Source: Nitrososphaera sp.
GTDB lineage: Archaea > Thermoproteota > Nitrososphaeria > Nitrososphaerales > Nitrososphaeraceae
Direction of reading: 5' to 3'
Assembly (NCBI RefSeq): GCF_013388945.1
Contig: NZ_JACAEH010000010.1
Coordinates: 40,759 to 104,758, forward strand
Length of the DNA stretch: 64,000 nt
The notes beneath the pieces are model-generated. The model saw nothing but the letters and a program-made list of their open reading frames with translations, did no database searches and was not told the DNA's origin. The position numbers and the translations under genes were made by a program. Below, piece by piece: positions 33,695-42,102 of the stretch; the first letter of the stretch is position 1; each line of letters starts with the position of its first letter.

Positions 33695-34231
33695 GTGGGG
33701 ATAAGCAACGCTCTGGCCGGCGGGATAATGCTGATAGCGATGGTCTACGTCATACTCGGGATTCCAGGACTGCTTGAGGGGAACGCGGCCATGAGCGGCG
33801 CGCTTGTGCAGAGGTCGAGCGCTGACGACGAGACGTTAAAGACGTCAATAGACATCACGGCTCTTTCGCTTGTCGCCGGAAACACCGTCATAAACGTGGA
33901 CCTTGCAAACGACGGGACCACCAAGCAGTGGGAGTATTCCAAGTTCACGGTGATAGCCACCTACGATGCCAACGTGACCGGCTCCAGGGTGAGAACGACA
34001 GAGCAGTTGTCGTACGGCGGCATTTCGTCAAGCCCGGCAGCCGGCCAGTGGGTCATGTACTCGTTTGACCCGTCGACAGACTCGTACGTTGACCCGCAAG
34101 TAGTCAACCCCGGCGAGCAGTTTGTGATAAGGATCAGGCCCCAGAACGCGATATACGAAACAAACCCGTCGGTGCACGTGGCAGTCTCCACTCCAAACGG
34201 CGTGGTGGCAAGCATGGGAGGGACTTTCTAG
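33695..34231 (+). CDS. arlF: Archaellum stator-type protein ArlF (FlaF)
   Basis: A 178-residue protein: N-terminal hydrophobic helix (GISNALAGGIMLIAMVYVIL), then a beta-rich extracellular domain (TVINVDLANDGTTKQWEYSKFTV) like FlaF, which binds S-layer in Sulfolobus. Start GTG at 33695 with GGAGGG upstream. It is one of two adjacent FlaF/FlaG-family genes; the F/G distinction rests on gene order. Confidence 0.75.
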   Translation: MGISNALAGGIMLIAMVYVILGIPGLLEGNAAMSGALVQRSSADDETLKTSIDITALSLVAGNTVINVDLANDGTTKQWEYSKFTVIATYDANVTGSRVRTTEQLSYGGISSSPAAGQWVMYSFDPSTDSYVDPQVVNPGEQFVIRIRPQNAIYETNPSVHVAVSTPNGVVASMGGTF

Positions 34232-34936
34232 GTGGTAATGACCGTCTCGACCAGCAACGAGGAAGTAGACAGGCAGCTCGGCGGAGGCCTGCCGCTTCCG
34301 TCGCTTATACTGGTCGAGGGCGAGCACGGAACAGGCAAGAGTGCGCTGACGGCCCAGTTCATGAAAGGCATGCTCGAGTCAAAGCGCAAGGTCCTCTACA
34401 TCACGACGGAGAGCAACATCAAAGAGTACATTGCAAAGATGAAAAAGATCACCTTTGATTTCAGCCACGCGTTTTTGCAGAACAGGCTCTCCATCTTGCA
34501 GGTGCAGGCCGACGGCATAACGTGGTCTGAAAAACTTGCGAAATATTTGCTCCCGGTGGTGAGCAGGTACATGAGCATAAACCTGAAAAAATACGACGTT
34601 GCGGTCATCGACTCGCTTTCTGTCCTGAGCATGCACTCCGATGCGGACATTGTCATGGACTTTTTCACCCGCTGCAAGTACCTCGTCGCAAATGGCATGT
34701 CGATTGTCATGACCTTACACCCCGGCGCGGTCAGCGAGGATATCGCGCTCCGCATCAGGTCAACGTGCGACGGTTACCTGAAGATCCAGAACGCGATTGT
34801 CAGCGGGAGGAGCGTCAAGGTGATGGAAGTCGTCAAGCTCATAGGCTCGTCGTCGCAGGTCACGTCGCAGTTCAGCTTTGAAGTGGACCAGAACTTTGGC
34901 ATCAAGATAGTGCCGATATCGATGGCAAATGCGTGA
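34232..34936 (+). CDS. arlH: Archaellum RecA-like ATPase-fold protein ArlH (FlaH)
   Basis: A 234-residue RecA/KaiC-fold protein with Walker A VEGEHGTGKSALT and a Walker B-like AVIDSLSVL. ArlH binds ATP and organises the motor base around ArlI. The GTG at 34232 follows GGGAGG by 9 nt. Its stop overlaps the arlJ GTG (GTGA). Confidence 0.93.
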   Translation: MVMTVSTSNEEVDRQLGGGLPLPSLILVEGEHGTGKSALTAQFMKGMLESKRKVLYITTESNIKEYIAKMKKITFDFSHAFLQNRLSILQVQADGITWSEKLAKYLLPVVSRYMSINLKKYDVAVIDSLSVLSMHSDADIVMDFFTRCKYLVANGMSIVMTLHPGAVSEDIALRIRSTCDGYLKIQNAIVSGRSVKVMEVVKLIGSSSQVTSQFSFEVDQNFGIKIVPISMANA

Positions 34937-36441
34937 TTGAAATGAAGGGCTCGCTTGACCTGAAAAAAATCCTGCCGTTTCTGCCAAGCTCTTCCAAGTC
35001 AAGCACGCTTGACGAGACCCTGGTGTATTTCGTGACGTTCCTCTACGCGCTTTCAACCGCAGAGATATCGCCTTCAAACTTGCTAAAGACCGCCGGCGCG
35101 GTAGGATACGGCATCTATTCCAAGACTGTCATGGAGATCCACAACCTCGGATTGAAGTGGCAGTACGGCATAGCGACTGCCGCAGGCATCATTGCATCGC
35201 AGTCAGAAAACGAGGAGTTCAAGCTGTTCCTCATGAAGCTCGAGCAGGTCATAAGGCTCGGCGACAGCCTGCGCGACTTTATGAAAAACGAGATGGCAGC
35301 CATCGTGAGCGCGTATGCGGCGGCGTACGAGCGCAGCATGGAGTCGCTCAAGCTGTTGCTTGGGATGTTCTCCACCCTGATGTCGACAGCGTCGTTCATG
35401 ATAGCCGCCATGATGGTCATGTCCATGATAGGCGGTGGCGACAGCCAGACCATAGTGGTAGTCGCCTTTGCAGTTATCTCCGGCCTTGGAGCCTTTGCAC
35501 TGATGATGTACGTCATATTCCCCAAGGACAAGCTGATGAACGAAAACGGCGACCACCTGAAAAAGTTCAAGAAGATATTCTTCCCGTGCATGGGCGCCTC
35601 AGTCGGCGTTGGAGTGGCGCTCATTTTCGTCCCGGGTGTCCCAAACGAGATAATCGTGAGCGCCATCGGAGGCCCGCTCATCATCCCGGGCTTTTTGGCA
35701 AGGCGCATAGAAAGCAGGATAAAAAAGCTGGACGAGTCGTACCCTTCCTTCATACGGCACCTTACAGAGATTTACGCCACGGTGGGATCTCTTGGGCAGG
35801 CGCTCAAGACTGTGATGAAGAGCGACTTTGGTGGGCTGTCCGTGCACGCAAGGGGCATGCTCAACAGGGTGCTTAACAGGGTGACTATGGAAGAGGCCTT
35901 TGACCTCTTTTCCATAGACACCGGCAACGAGCTCATCACTGCAAGCAACAAGGTGATCTCAGTCTCGATGGTAAAGGGCGGGAACATGATAGAGGTCGGC
36001 GAGACGCTGGCGCAGCTCACGTCAAAGTTCAACGACCTGCGCAAAAAGAGGCAGCAGGTGTCAAAGGCGTTCGAGTCAACAGTCCTCATACTTCACGTGC
36101 TCACCGTAGCCGTCATGAGCTTCATGAAGGGTGTCTTTAACTTCTTTTCAGACATTTTCAGCCACGTCGACGCGTCGCTTGGCGCAAACGTCATCCAGCC
36201 GATACCCCCTGACACGATGAACATAGTGCTACCTGTGATGGTAATAGCGCTTGCAGCAATAAACGGGATGGTCATCAAGATCTCCCAGGGAGGCATGTTC
36301 AAGACCATGTGGTTCAACATCGGGCTCCTCTTGCTGATAGGAGGAGTGGTGTCGTTTGGAGTGCAGCAGTTCGTGGCAAGCATGTTTGGCGACATCATAG
36401 GCGATAACCCGTTCAGCGACATCACAGTCCCAGGCGCGTGA
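34933..36441 (+). CDS. arlJ: Archaellum platform membrane protein ArlJ (FlaJ)
   Basis: A 502-residue polytopic protein of the type II secretion F / FlaJ family, with clusters of membrane helices at about 145-200, 215-270 and 370-500 separated by cytoplasmic domains that contact ArlI. Start GTG. It is the last gene of the archaellum operon; a new promoter follows. Confidence 0.93.
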   Translation: MIEMKGSLDLKKILPFLPSSSKSSTLDETLVYFVTFLYALSTAEISPSNLLKTAGAVGYGIYSKTVMEIHNLGLKWQYGIATAAGIIASQSENEEFKLFLMKLEQVIRLGDSLRDFMKNEMAAIVSAYAAAYERSMESLKLLLGMFSTLMSTASFMIAAMMVMSMIGGGDSQTIVVVAFAVISGLGAFALMMYVIFPKDKLMNENGDHLKKFKKIFFPCMGASVGVGVALIFVPGVPNEIIVSAIGGPLIIPGFLARRIESRIKKLDESYPSFIRHLTEIYATVGSLGQALKTVMKSDFGGLSVHARGMLNRVLNRVTMEEAFDLFSIDTGNELITASNKVISVSMVKGGNMIEVGETLAQLTSKFNDLRKKRQQVSKAFESTVLILHVLTVAVMSFMKGVFNFFSDIFSHVDASLGANVIQPIPPDTMNIVLPVMVIALAAINGMVIKISQGGMFKTMWFNIGLLLLIGGVVSFGVQQFVASMFGDIIGDNPFSDITVPGA

Positions 36442-36527
36442 TAGCAGATGATTCCGCGAACCGCGCCCTGTGTATGTAAATCGCTCGACTTCCTTGAGGA
36501 TATTAAATCTGGAGTTGAATTTGTGCC

Positions 36528-36812
36528 ATGAAGGAGATAATGAACGCGGTGATCGACACGTTCAGTGTTTTCGGGCCCAATACTTCCAGGGTCCTCATGT
36601 TCCACATGGAGCGCCAGTTCGGCCTAAAGCCTGATGACATTCCGGCAAATCCCAAGCTGTTCCACGAGATCCTCCAGGATCTTTTTGGCGACTATTGCCA
36701 CTCGCTCGAGCTGTCCATATACAGGCAGGTCAGAAACGCAAACCCGTCGCACAACTCGGAATTCATCCGGTACTTTGAGCGCCACGCGCTCCAGGAGGTG
36801 AAGGCAGCTTGA
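36528..36812 (+). CDS. Small NitrOD5-like helical protein
   Basis: A 94-residue all-helical protein (VIDTFSVFGPNTSRVLMFHMERQFGLKPDDIPANP ... LQDLFGDY), resembling the N-terminal domain at 11208-11939 and thaumarchaeal output domains (pattern only). A TATA element GATATTAAATC (36499-36509) is 26 nt upstream, so it starts a leaderless unit with the next three genes. It is a candidate link between CheY and the archaellum in place of CheF (speculative). Confidence 0.65.
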   Translation: MKEIMNAVIDTFSVFGPNTSRVLMFHMERQFGLKPDDIPANPKLFHEILQDLFGDYCHSLELSIYRQVRNANPSHNSEFIRYFERHALQEVKAA

Positions 36813-37099
36813 GCACTTCGATAGAGATAGTCAACACAATACTGTCGTCTGTCACCACAGTCGACCTGATGAAGCTGTTCCAGAAGAACCCGAACCTGAT
36901 AGACACCGTCGAAGGGGTAGCCAAGAGGATAGGGCAGACCGCCTCGCAGGTCGAAAGCGACATAGGCAAGCTGGTCGACCTCGGCATACTTGTCAAGATC
37001 CCGTCGGGCAAGTCGACGGTGCTCGTGCTTGACAAAAAGAGGGCAAAGGAAATAGACATGAAGATAGAGAGCATGCTGGGATTGGAGGATGGCTCCTGA
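36809..37099 (+). CDS. Small winged-helix-like protein
   Basis: A 96-residue protein with a helix-turn-helix-like layout (TVEGVAKRIGQTASQVESDIGKLVDLGILVKI followed by a beta wing VLVLDKK) as in MarR/ArsR-type wings. TTG start overlaps the preceding stop (TTGA). It may bind DNA or serve as a protein-interaction module; no family is certain. Confidence 0.6.
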   Translation: MSTSIEIVNTILSSVTTVDLMKLFQKNPNLIDTVEGVAKRIGQTASQVESDIGKLVDLGILVKIPSGKSTVLVLDKKRAKEIDMKIESMLGLEDGS

Positions 37100-37100
37100 G

Positions 37101-37853
37101 ATGGCAAGGGGCCGCGCTCCGACAGGCGTACTTGAATTTGACGCGATGCTAAACGGCGGGTTCATGAAAGGCGACTGTGTCCTTGTCACCGGCGCCGCAG
37201 GCACCGGCAAGACAAACCTTGCGCTCCAGTTCCTGTACAACGGCGTCACAAAGTACGGCGAGCATGCAGTCTATGTAACATTTGAGCAGATGCCGGATCA
37301 GATCTACCGCGACGCAAAGACTCTGGGCATGAATCTGGAAAAGCTGGAAGAGGAAAACAGGCTCAAGGTAGTGTCGACGTCGCCAGACGTGCTTGTGCAG
37401 AACCCCGACATGATAACAGACTTTTCTGCCGAGCGCGCGGAGAGGATAGTAATCGACTCGATAAGCTACTTTGAACTGTCGCGCAAAAATTCCGTGAGAG
37501 ACGAGATATACACGCTCATACGATACCTGAAGACAAAGGGCGCTACATCCATGCTCCTGCACGAGGCCCAGACAGAAAGCCCGCACGGATTCGGGCCCTA
37601 CGAGCACGGCCTCAGCTTTCTGGCAGACACCGTGGTTGTACTAAAGTACGTGGAGATAGAGTCGGCAATCCAGCGCGCAGTGGCGATACTGAAGATGCGC
37701 GGAAGCGACCACGAAAAGACGCTCCGGGAACTCAAGATAACCCCCAAGGGAATAGAGGTGGGCGGATCGTTTGACCAGTGGGAAGGCGTGCTTTCCGGCG
37801 CGCCCCACAAGTCCTTTGCAATCAGGATGTCAAAGGCGTTTGGCGGCATCTAG
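37101..37853 (+). CDS. KaiC-like RecA-domain ATPase
   Basis: A single-domain KaiC/RadA-like ATPase of about 250 residues: TGVLEFDAMLNGGF, Walker A GAAGTGKTNLA, the FEQMPDQIY segment, Walker B RIVIDSISYFE and a C-terminal beta region. It resembles ArlH in fold but is more KaiC-like. The ATG at 37101 is preferred (it directly follows the stop of the previous gene; GGAGG 12 nt upstream); an ATG at 37089 is possible. In archaea such proteins interact with signalling and taxis factors. Confidence 0.85.
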   Translation: MARGRAPTGVLEFDAMLNGGFMKGDCVLVTGAAGTGKTNLALQFLYNGVTKYGEHAVYVTFEQMPDQIYRDAKTLGMNLEKLEEENRLKVVSTSPDVLVQNPDMITDFSAERAERIVIDSISYFELSRKNSVRDEIYTLIRYLKTKGATSMLLHEAQTESPHGFGPYEHGLSFLADTVVVLKYVEIESAIQRAVAILKMRGSDHEKTLRELKITPKGIEVGGSFDQWEGVLSGAPHKSFAIRMSKAFGGI

Positions 37854-37865
37854 ACCTGAAATGAG

Positions 37866-38672
37866 ATGCCAATGCTTTCATCCCAGACCCGCTCCACATG
37901 GCAGTCGCTTGCCCTGGCGCTTTCAATAGCTGTGCCAATGGCAGGGATCCTGCTTGCGTCCGGCAGCAATGCCGAGTTTGAAAGCCGGCATGGAGCAAGC
38001 GTACTGTTTCTGGCGGCCGGCGCCATGGGCCTGATGGTATTTTTCCAGGAAATGTACGCATTTTACGTCACCAACAGCAGGAGGCTTCTCTGGATGTCTG
38101 CAGGGTTCTTTACGCTTGGAGTCGGCATGATAGGGAGCGCCATAACGACTGGCTGGAACACGAATATAGACCCCGAGTCGTACGTCGGCGCGTCGGAGCT
38201 TTTCAGGGGGACAAGCGAGTTTGCAGCGTCCATCTTCATACTGCTTGGCACGCTGCGCTCCGACAGGAGCATACAGGGGAACATGGAGTTCAAGGCGTAC
38301 ATACTGGTCGCCGCAATCATGGTGGCTGCCGCGTCCACCATAATCTACATCTCGACGGTCCAGGACGGCCTTTCCGTGCCGTTTTACAGCAGCCAGTACG
38401 GATGGAGCCTGTTTTCGCTGTACATAGAGCTGAACGTGTTCATCTTCTTTGCAGTGACCTGCACCGTATACGTCAACATGCGCAAGAGGAGCAGGAGTCA
38501 GATCCTGTTCTGGTTCATAATCGGGTTCATACTGCTGGCATTTTCCGAGCTTGCGTTCACTTTTGAAAGGGTGGCAGGGGCCGGCGCGTCAAGCGCCCTC
38601 GTATGGGCCGGAAGGCTCCTTCTTCTAGCAGGCTTTGTGACCTTTGTGCTGGGCCTGAGCAGGCACAAGTAG
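37866..38672 (+). CDS. Seven-TM membrane protein, unknown
   Basis: A 268-residue protein with seven predicted membrane helices (about 15-33, 46-66, 74-92, 119-127/145-162, 180-202, 214-233, 245-265), resembling stand-alone 7TM sensor domains (7TMR-DISM/MASE type) but without a kinase or other output. It is not a rhodopsin: no Lys is seen in the middle of the last helix. Its place beside the KaiC-like ATPase suggests a signal-input membrane protein (inference). Confidence 0.7.
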   Translation: MPMLSSQTRSTWQSLALALSIAVPMAGILLASGSNAEFESRHGASVLFLAAGAMGLMVFFQEMYAFYVTNSRRLLWMSAGFFTLGVGMIGSAITTGWNTNIDPESYVGASELFRGTSEFAASIFILLGTLRSDRSIQGNMEFKAYILVAAIMVAAASTIIYISTVQDGLSVPFYSSQYGWSLFSLYIELNVFIFFAVTCTVYVNMRKRSRSQILFWFIIGFILLAFSELAFTFERVAGAGASSALVWAGRLLLLAGFVTFVLGLSRHK

Positions 38673-38759
38673 GATTCCCAAGCATGCAAACCAGAGACTT
38701 TTCCAGCGTCTAGCATATTTGAGGGAATATAGTATTCGTCAACAGCCGAACTACAGATA

Positions 38760-38783
38760 ATTTAAATGTAAATTTAAATAATA
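38760..38783 (+). promoter_or_regulatory. Paired octamer ATTTAAAT-N4-ATTTAAAT (site 1)
   Basis: ATTTAAAT at 38760-38767, spacer GTAA, ATTTAAAT at 38772-38779, then AATA. The downstream octamer doubles as a TATA box about 32 nt before the ATG at 38809. The same element occurs at 60549, 61135 and 62839, and degenerate at 62024. Confidence 0.65.
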
Positions 38784-38808
38784 CTGTCTGTACAATATTA
38801 TACATACA

Positions 38809-39174
38809 ATGGTGGACGAGATACGCCTTGGCGTCGTTTTGTCAATTGTTGTCATAGCCGTGCCGACGTTCATCATTGTGAGCCAGTTCAAGACAGAAGC
38901 ATCGGGCCTTCAGGGCCTTGGAGCCCTCCAGGCCTCCGCGGCGCAGGATGAGCTTTTGGCCTCCAATCGCCTTGCGACGAGCAACCCGGAAGAAGCGCTC
39001 TACATGATGTACGACGCCCAGGCGCAGGACGAGCTTGAACGCTGCTCGGATCCCGGGCTTGCACAGCTGTGTGAAGGGACGATAGAGCTGATAGCCGACA
39101 GCTGCGCCGACTCGCTCTACGACCTGGCGGTGTGCCACGACCCGAGGATTGAACAACTAGTACCGAAAGCCTGA
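38809..39174 (+). CDS. Small secreted or membrane-anchored protein, unknown
   Basis: A 121-residue protein: one N-terminal hydrophobic helix (LGVVLSIVVIAVPTFIIV) followed by an extracytoplasmic acidic domain with five Cys (RCSDP, QLCEG, DSCADS, AVCHD region), which could form disulfides. No family recognised. It shares the paired-octamer promoter with the surface proteins at 60-63 kb, so it may belong to their regulon although it sits inside the motility island. Confidence 0.65.
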   Translation: MVDEIRLGVVLSIVVIAVPTFIIVSQFKTEASGLQGLGALQASAAQDELLASNRLATSNPEEALYMMYDAQAQDELERCSDPGLAQLCEGTIELIADSCADSLYDLAVCHDPRIEQLVPKA

Positions 39175-39175
39175 G

Positions 39176-40015
39176 CTACTTTGTGTTTTCAAAAAACGTC
39201 CTAAATACGCTGATGATTGGAAGGTTGTTTGTGTAAAAGCCGTGGAGCTTTGTCTTTTCGCTCTTGCCCAGAAGCATCGCCACGATGTCCTTGTTGTCCA
39301 CAAGAACGAAATTCACCAGCTTCTCCTCCATGCCTGCGCATATCGTCAGGTTGCCAGGGTTCTTGCTGACGTACTCGCCCACGTTCTTGCACGACGTCTG
39401 GACGCGGACCGTGACGCCCTTTTTCGCAAGCCCTATCGCGTCGTCTATTATCCCGGCATGGTACAGGTCGGTGAAGGTCTTGTCGTTCAGCAGCAGGACC
39501 AGCTCCTTCTTGGCGTCGAGGATAACCCTCTTGACGGTAGAGATGAGCGCGTTCTTGCCGGAAAGTATCTGGTAGCTGTTCTTCTCCTCCACTGCAGGCA
39601 TGGTGAGGCTGTGAGACACCCTCTCGAGCATCTTGCAGTACTCCGTCTTGGATTCTGAAAGCCGCTGCAAGGTGCCCCTGCGCGCTTCAATCAGGTGGTC
39701 TATCGCCTTGTCAAGCGGCAGCGCATAGTATTTCTGCGGCCTGTCAAAGTTGGAAAACACGATGCCCTTGCTCATCAGGTTGGTGATATGGTTGTACGTT
39801 TCCGTCCGGCCGATGTCGTTATAGCGGGAGACATCGGCAGCTGTAGACTGCTTTCGGATTATCAGGTATACAAGAATCTTGGCTTCCTTGACGCTGAGCC
39901 CCAACTCCTGCAGGCCCAGAAGAACTTCATCGTAAACGGAATAAACTAACGGATCATCGAGATGGACGCCAAATTTTTCGAGAAAGCCCCCGATCTGGCC
40001 AATAATTGACTCCAA
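39176..40015 (-). CDS. TrmB-like transcriptional regulator, archaellum-side copy 2
   Basis: A 279-residue paralogue of 29111-30016: HTH (EAKILVYLIIRKQSTAADVS, DIGRTETYNHITNLMSKG, FDRPQKYYAL) and C-terminal effector domain ending in LHGFYTNN. The two share the ETY/FDRPQKYYAL core and the FYTNN end. It stops one base from the end of the convergent gene at 38809. A regulatory role for archaellum or surface genes is inferred from position. Confidence 0.85.
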   Translation of the reverse strand: MESIIGQIGGFLEKFGVHLDDPLVYSVYDEVLLGLQELGLSVKEAKILVYLIIRKQSTAADVSRYNDIGRTETYNHITNLMSKGIVFSNFDRPQKYYALPLDKAIDHLIEARRGTLQRLSESKTEYCKMLERVSHSLTMPAVEEKNSYQILSGKNALISTVKRVILDAKKELVLLLNDKTFTDLYHAGIIDDAIGLAKKGVTVRVQTSCKNVGEYVSKNPGNLTICAGMEEKLVNFVLVDNKDIVAMLLGKSEKTKLHGFYTNNLPIISVFRTFFENTK

Positions 40016-40127
40016 TTTGGAATTTACATGAAATCATGGGCAGTATTTAAGGTTGAGCTTTTCATGAGATAGAAGGGCATAAAAGAAAACCAGTCAGTCG
40101 CCTACTGAGGTGCGGCGGGCGGCAACG

Positions 40128-40253
40128 TCAATTGTAGAATTCCACCTGGATGTTTGGCGTGGTCGTTTCCTGCCAGCATTCAAGGCAATAGCTCCTGTCG
40201 TCCTGAAAGATCTGCGCCGGGCTGTCGCACATGCAGCATTGCTCGTCTTCCAT
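40128..40253 (-). CDS. 41-residue zinc-binding microprotein
   Basis: An ORF starting MEDEQCCMCDSPAQ with two CxxC pairs (CMC/CxxC and CLEC) about 15 residues apart, which would make one zinc knuckle. A GTAAATAACG element (minus strand, 40268-40277) is about 20-25 nt upstream, supporting a leaderless transcript. It is too short for most gene callers. Function unknown. Confidence 0.55.
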   Translation of the reverse strand: MEDEQCCMCDSPAQIFQDDRSYCLECWQETTTPNIQVEFYN

Positions 40254-40309
40254 GGTTCATTATCTGCGCGTTATTTACTACAATCTTTGCATGTAAAAAA
40301 GAACACGTG

Positions 40310-41071
40310 CTAATTTCCGGCAATACTCGAAAGAAAAAGGATTGCAAGATCCCCGGCAAAGATCATTGCCACAAGGCCTGCAAGCATGTAGACAAGAAAC
40401 GGTATGCCCGGCATCACCCACACGCCCTTTCTGGATTCAAACGGCGTGTCCTCTGCGTGCTTTAACGAAAAGTCAAACCGCCTCGCGCCGTTTTCCCTAG
40501 TCTCCATCAGAAACCCAAACCCAGAGCCATCGGACCTGTGCCCGAGCATTACCGCAAGCGCCTTTCTTGCAGCGGTTTCGCCCTCCATCCCTGCAAAGAG
40601 CGCTGCAGGGTGCAGGGCCCGGTACCGGACGTTCTTGACGACATTTACCGCCAGCCGCGCAAGTGAAAGGATGACGGCGTTTGACAAAAGCATCAGAGGC
40701 GACAGGCTGTGGATCATGGATTGTTGACCTGTCACGACAAGGCTGCCGCTGTAGGTGGGCAGGATTGCTGAAAAGACTGCAAGCGCAAGCGCGTCGGCGC
40801 CGCCAAAAAGTCCTGTGCGATAGAGAATAAACGACGCTGCGCTGGCAAGGCCTACCGACAGCGCCACTGCAATGATATCGAGCTGCTGGAAATCAAAAAA
40901 GTAGAATGCGACGGCGATTGCGCCAAACGCCATCCACAGCCTGTCGTCCACCTGCCTGCTCCGCATGTCAAGCGCTGCTGCCACTCCAAACATGCCAAGG
41001 GCTGCGCAGATGCGTACAAGTTCAAAGTCCAAGGATGCAGGGTATTGAGACGGGTCGTCTCTTAAGAGCAA
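40310..41071 (-). CDS. arlK: Class III signal peptidase (prearchaellin/prepilin peptidase)
   Basis: A 253-residue membrane aspartic protease of the FlaK/PibD (A24) type. Catalytic Asp35 is in AAALDMRSRQ and Asp93 in GLFGGADAL (GxGD-like); about six membrane helices are seen, with a soluble insert near residues 150-220. It would process the archaellins and other class III signal proteins here. The start is a TTG at 41071. Confidence 0.88.
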   Translation of the reverse strand: MLLRDDPSQYPASLDFELVRICAALGMFGVAAALDMRSRQVDDRLWMAFGAIAVAFYFFDFQQLDIIAVALSVGLASAASFILYRTGLFGGADALALAVFSAILPTYSGSLVVTGQQSMIHSLSPLMLLSNAVILSLARLAVNVVKNVRYRALHPAALFAGMEGETAARKALAVMLGHRSDGSGFGFLMETRENGARRFDFSLKHAEDTPFESRKGVWVMPGIPFLVYMLAGLVAMIFAGDLAILFLSSIAGN

Positions 41072-41161
41072 GTACGGCTCGCATTTTACGTACCTGCAAG
41101 TATTTCAAAACCAATACATACACGCGCTTATACTGATGCTGGGCGCGCCTTTTCAGGTCAG

Positions 41162-42100
41162 ATGGCCAGGGTAGCCGTTATAGGCGTGGGTGGCTGGGGC
41201 AAGAACCATGCGAGGGTCATGTACGAGCTTGGGTGCCTTGCGGCCGTGTGCGACATGGACGCGTCGCGCGCAAAGGAGGCAGGAGGCAGGTATGGAGTAG
41301 CGCACTATTCGTCTCCGGACGAGATGCTGCAGAATGAGAACCTCGACGCCTGCCTCGTGTGCACGCCGACTAGGACGCACTCCCAGGTGGCTAGAAAGGT
41401 CATGGAAAAGGGTCTCCACGCGTTTGTCGAAAAACCGCTTTCATTTTCATCCACAGAATGCGAGGAGATGGCAGAGACAGCAAAGCAGAACCGCGTGGTC
41501 CTCACGTCGGGATACATAGAGAGGTTCAACCCTGCAGTTTGCGAGACCAAGAAGATGATATCTGACAGAAAATACGGCGACCTGCTCATGATGGAGTTTC
41601 ACAGGGAAAACCGCATGCCACCGCACATCAAGGATGTGGGGATAATCTACGACACGTCGGTGCACGACATCGACACCGCCATGTACCTTTTCGACTCAAA
41701 GCCAAAAGTCGTGTTTGCCCGGTCGGGCAAGATGTTCAACCCCTACGAGGATTTTGCCACGATAATGCTCGGCTTTAGCGGGCAGAAAGTCGCCATAATA
41801 GCTTCCAACTGGATAACCCCGAAAAAGACGAGGACGTTCAACGCAGTCTGCACGGACGGCATAATCGCCGGCGACTTTTTGACGCAAGAAGTCAGGATAG
41901 AAGGTGGCGAGTCCACGACCATCCCGCGCAAGCAGTTCCAGGAGCCACTCCTTGCCGAACTCAGGCACTTTGTGGACGTTGTAGACGGAAAGACAGAATC
42001 GCCGGTGGTTTCTGCAAAGGACGCGTCCGACGTCACAAAAGTAGCCGAGGCCGCCATCAAATCGTGTAGCACGGGGACGCCAGTCAACCTCGACCTGTAA
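41162..42100 (+). CDS. Gfo/Idh/MocA-family oxidoreductase
   Basis: A 312-residue NAD(P)-dependent oxidoreductase: Rossmann motif VAVIGVGGWGKNH and the diagnostic HAFVEKPLS, with C-terminal beta domain. Members often oxidise or reduce nucleotide sugars such as UDP-GlcNAc or UDP-ManNAc derivatives for glycans. A TATA element (CTTATAC, about 41129-41135) lies 26-30 nt upstream. Substrate unresolved. Confidence 0.85.
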   Translation: MARVAVIGVGGWGKNHARVMYELGCLAAVCDMDASRAKEAGGRYGVAHYSSPDEMLQNENLDACLVCTPTRTHSQVARKVMEKGLHAFVEKPLSFSSTECEEMAETAKQNRVVLTSGYIERFNPAVCETKKMISDRKYGDLLMMEFHRENRMPPHIKDVGIIYDTSVHDIDTAMYLFDSKPKVVFARSGKMFNPYEDFATIMLGFSGQKVAIIASNWITPKKTRTFNAVCTDGIIAGDFLTQEVRIEGGESTTIPRKQFQEPLLAELRHFVDVVDGKTESPVVSAKDASDVTKVAEAAIKSCSTGTPVNLDL

Positions 42101-42102
42101 AT

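Noticed and set aside
37866..38672. Rhodopsin-type light sensor
   Set aside because: Seven helices are present but the Schiff-base lysine in the last helix is missing.
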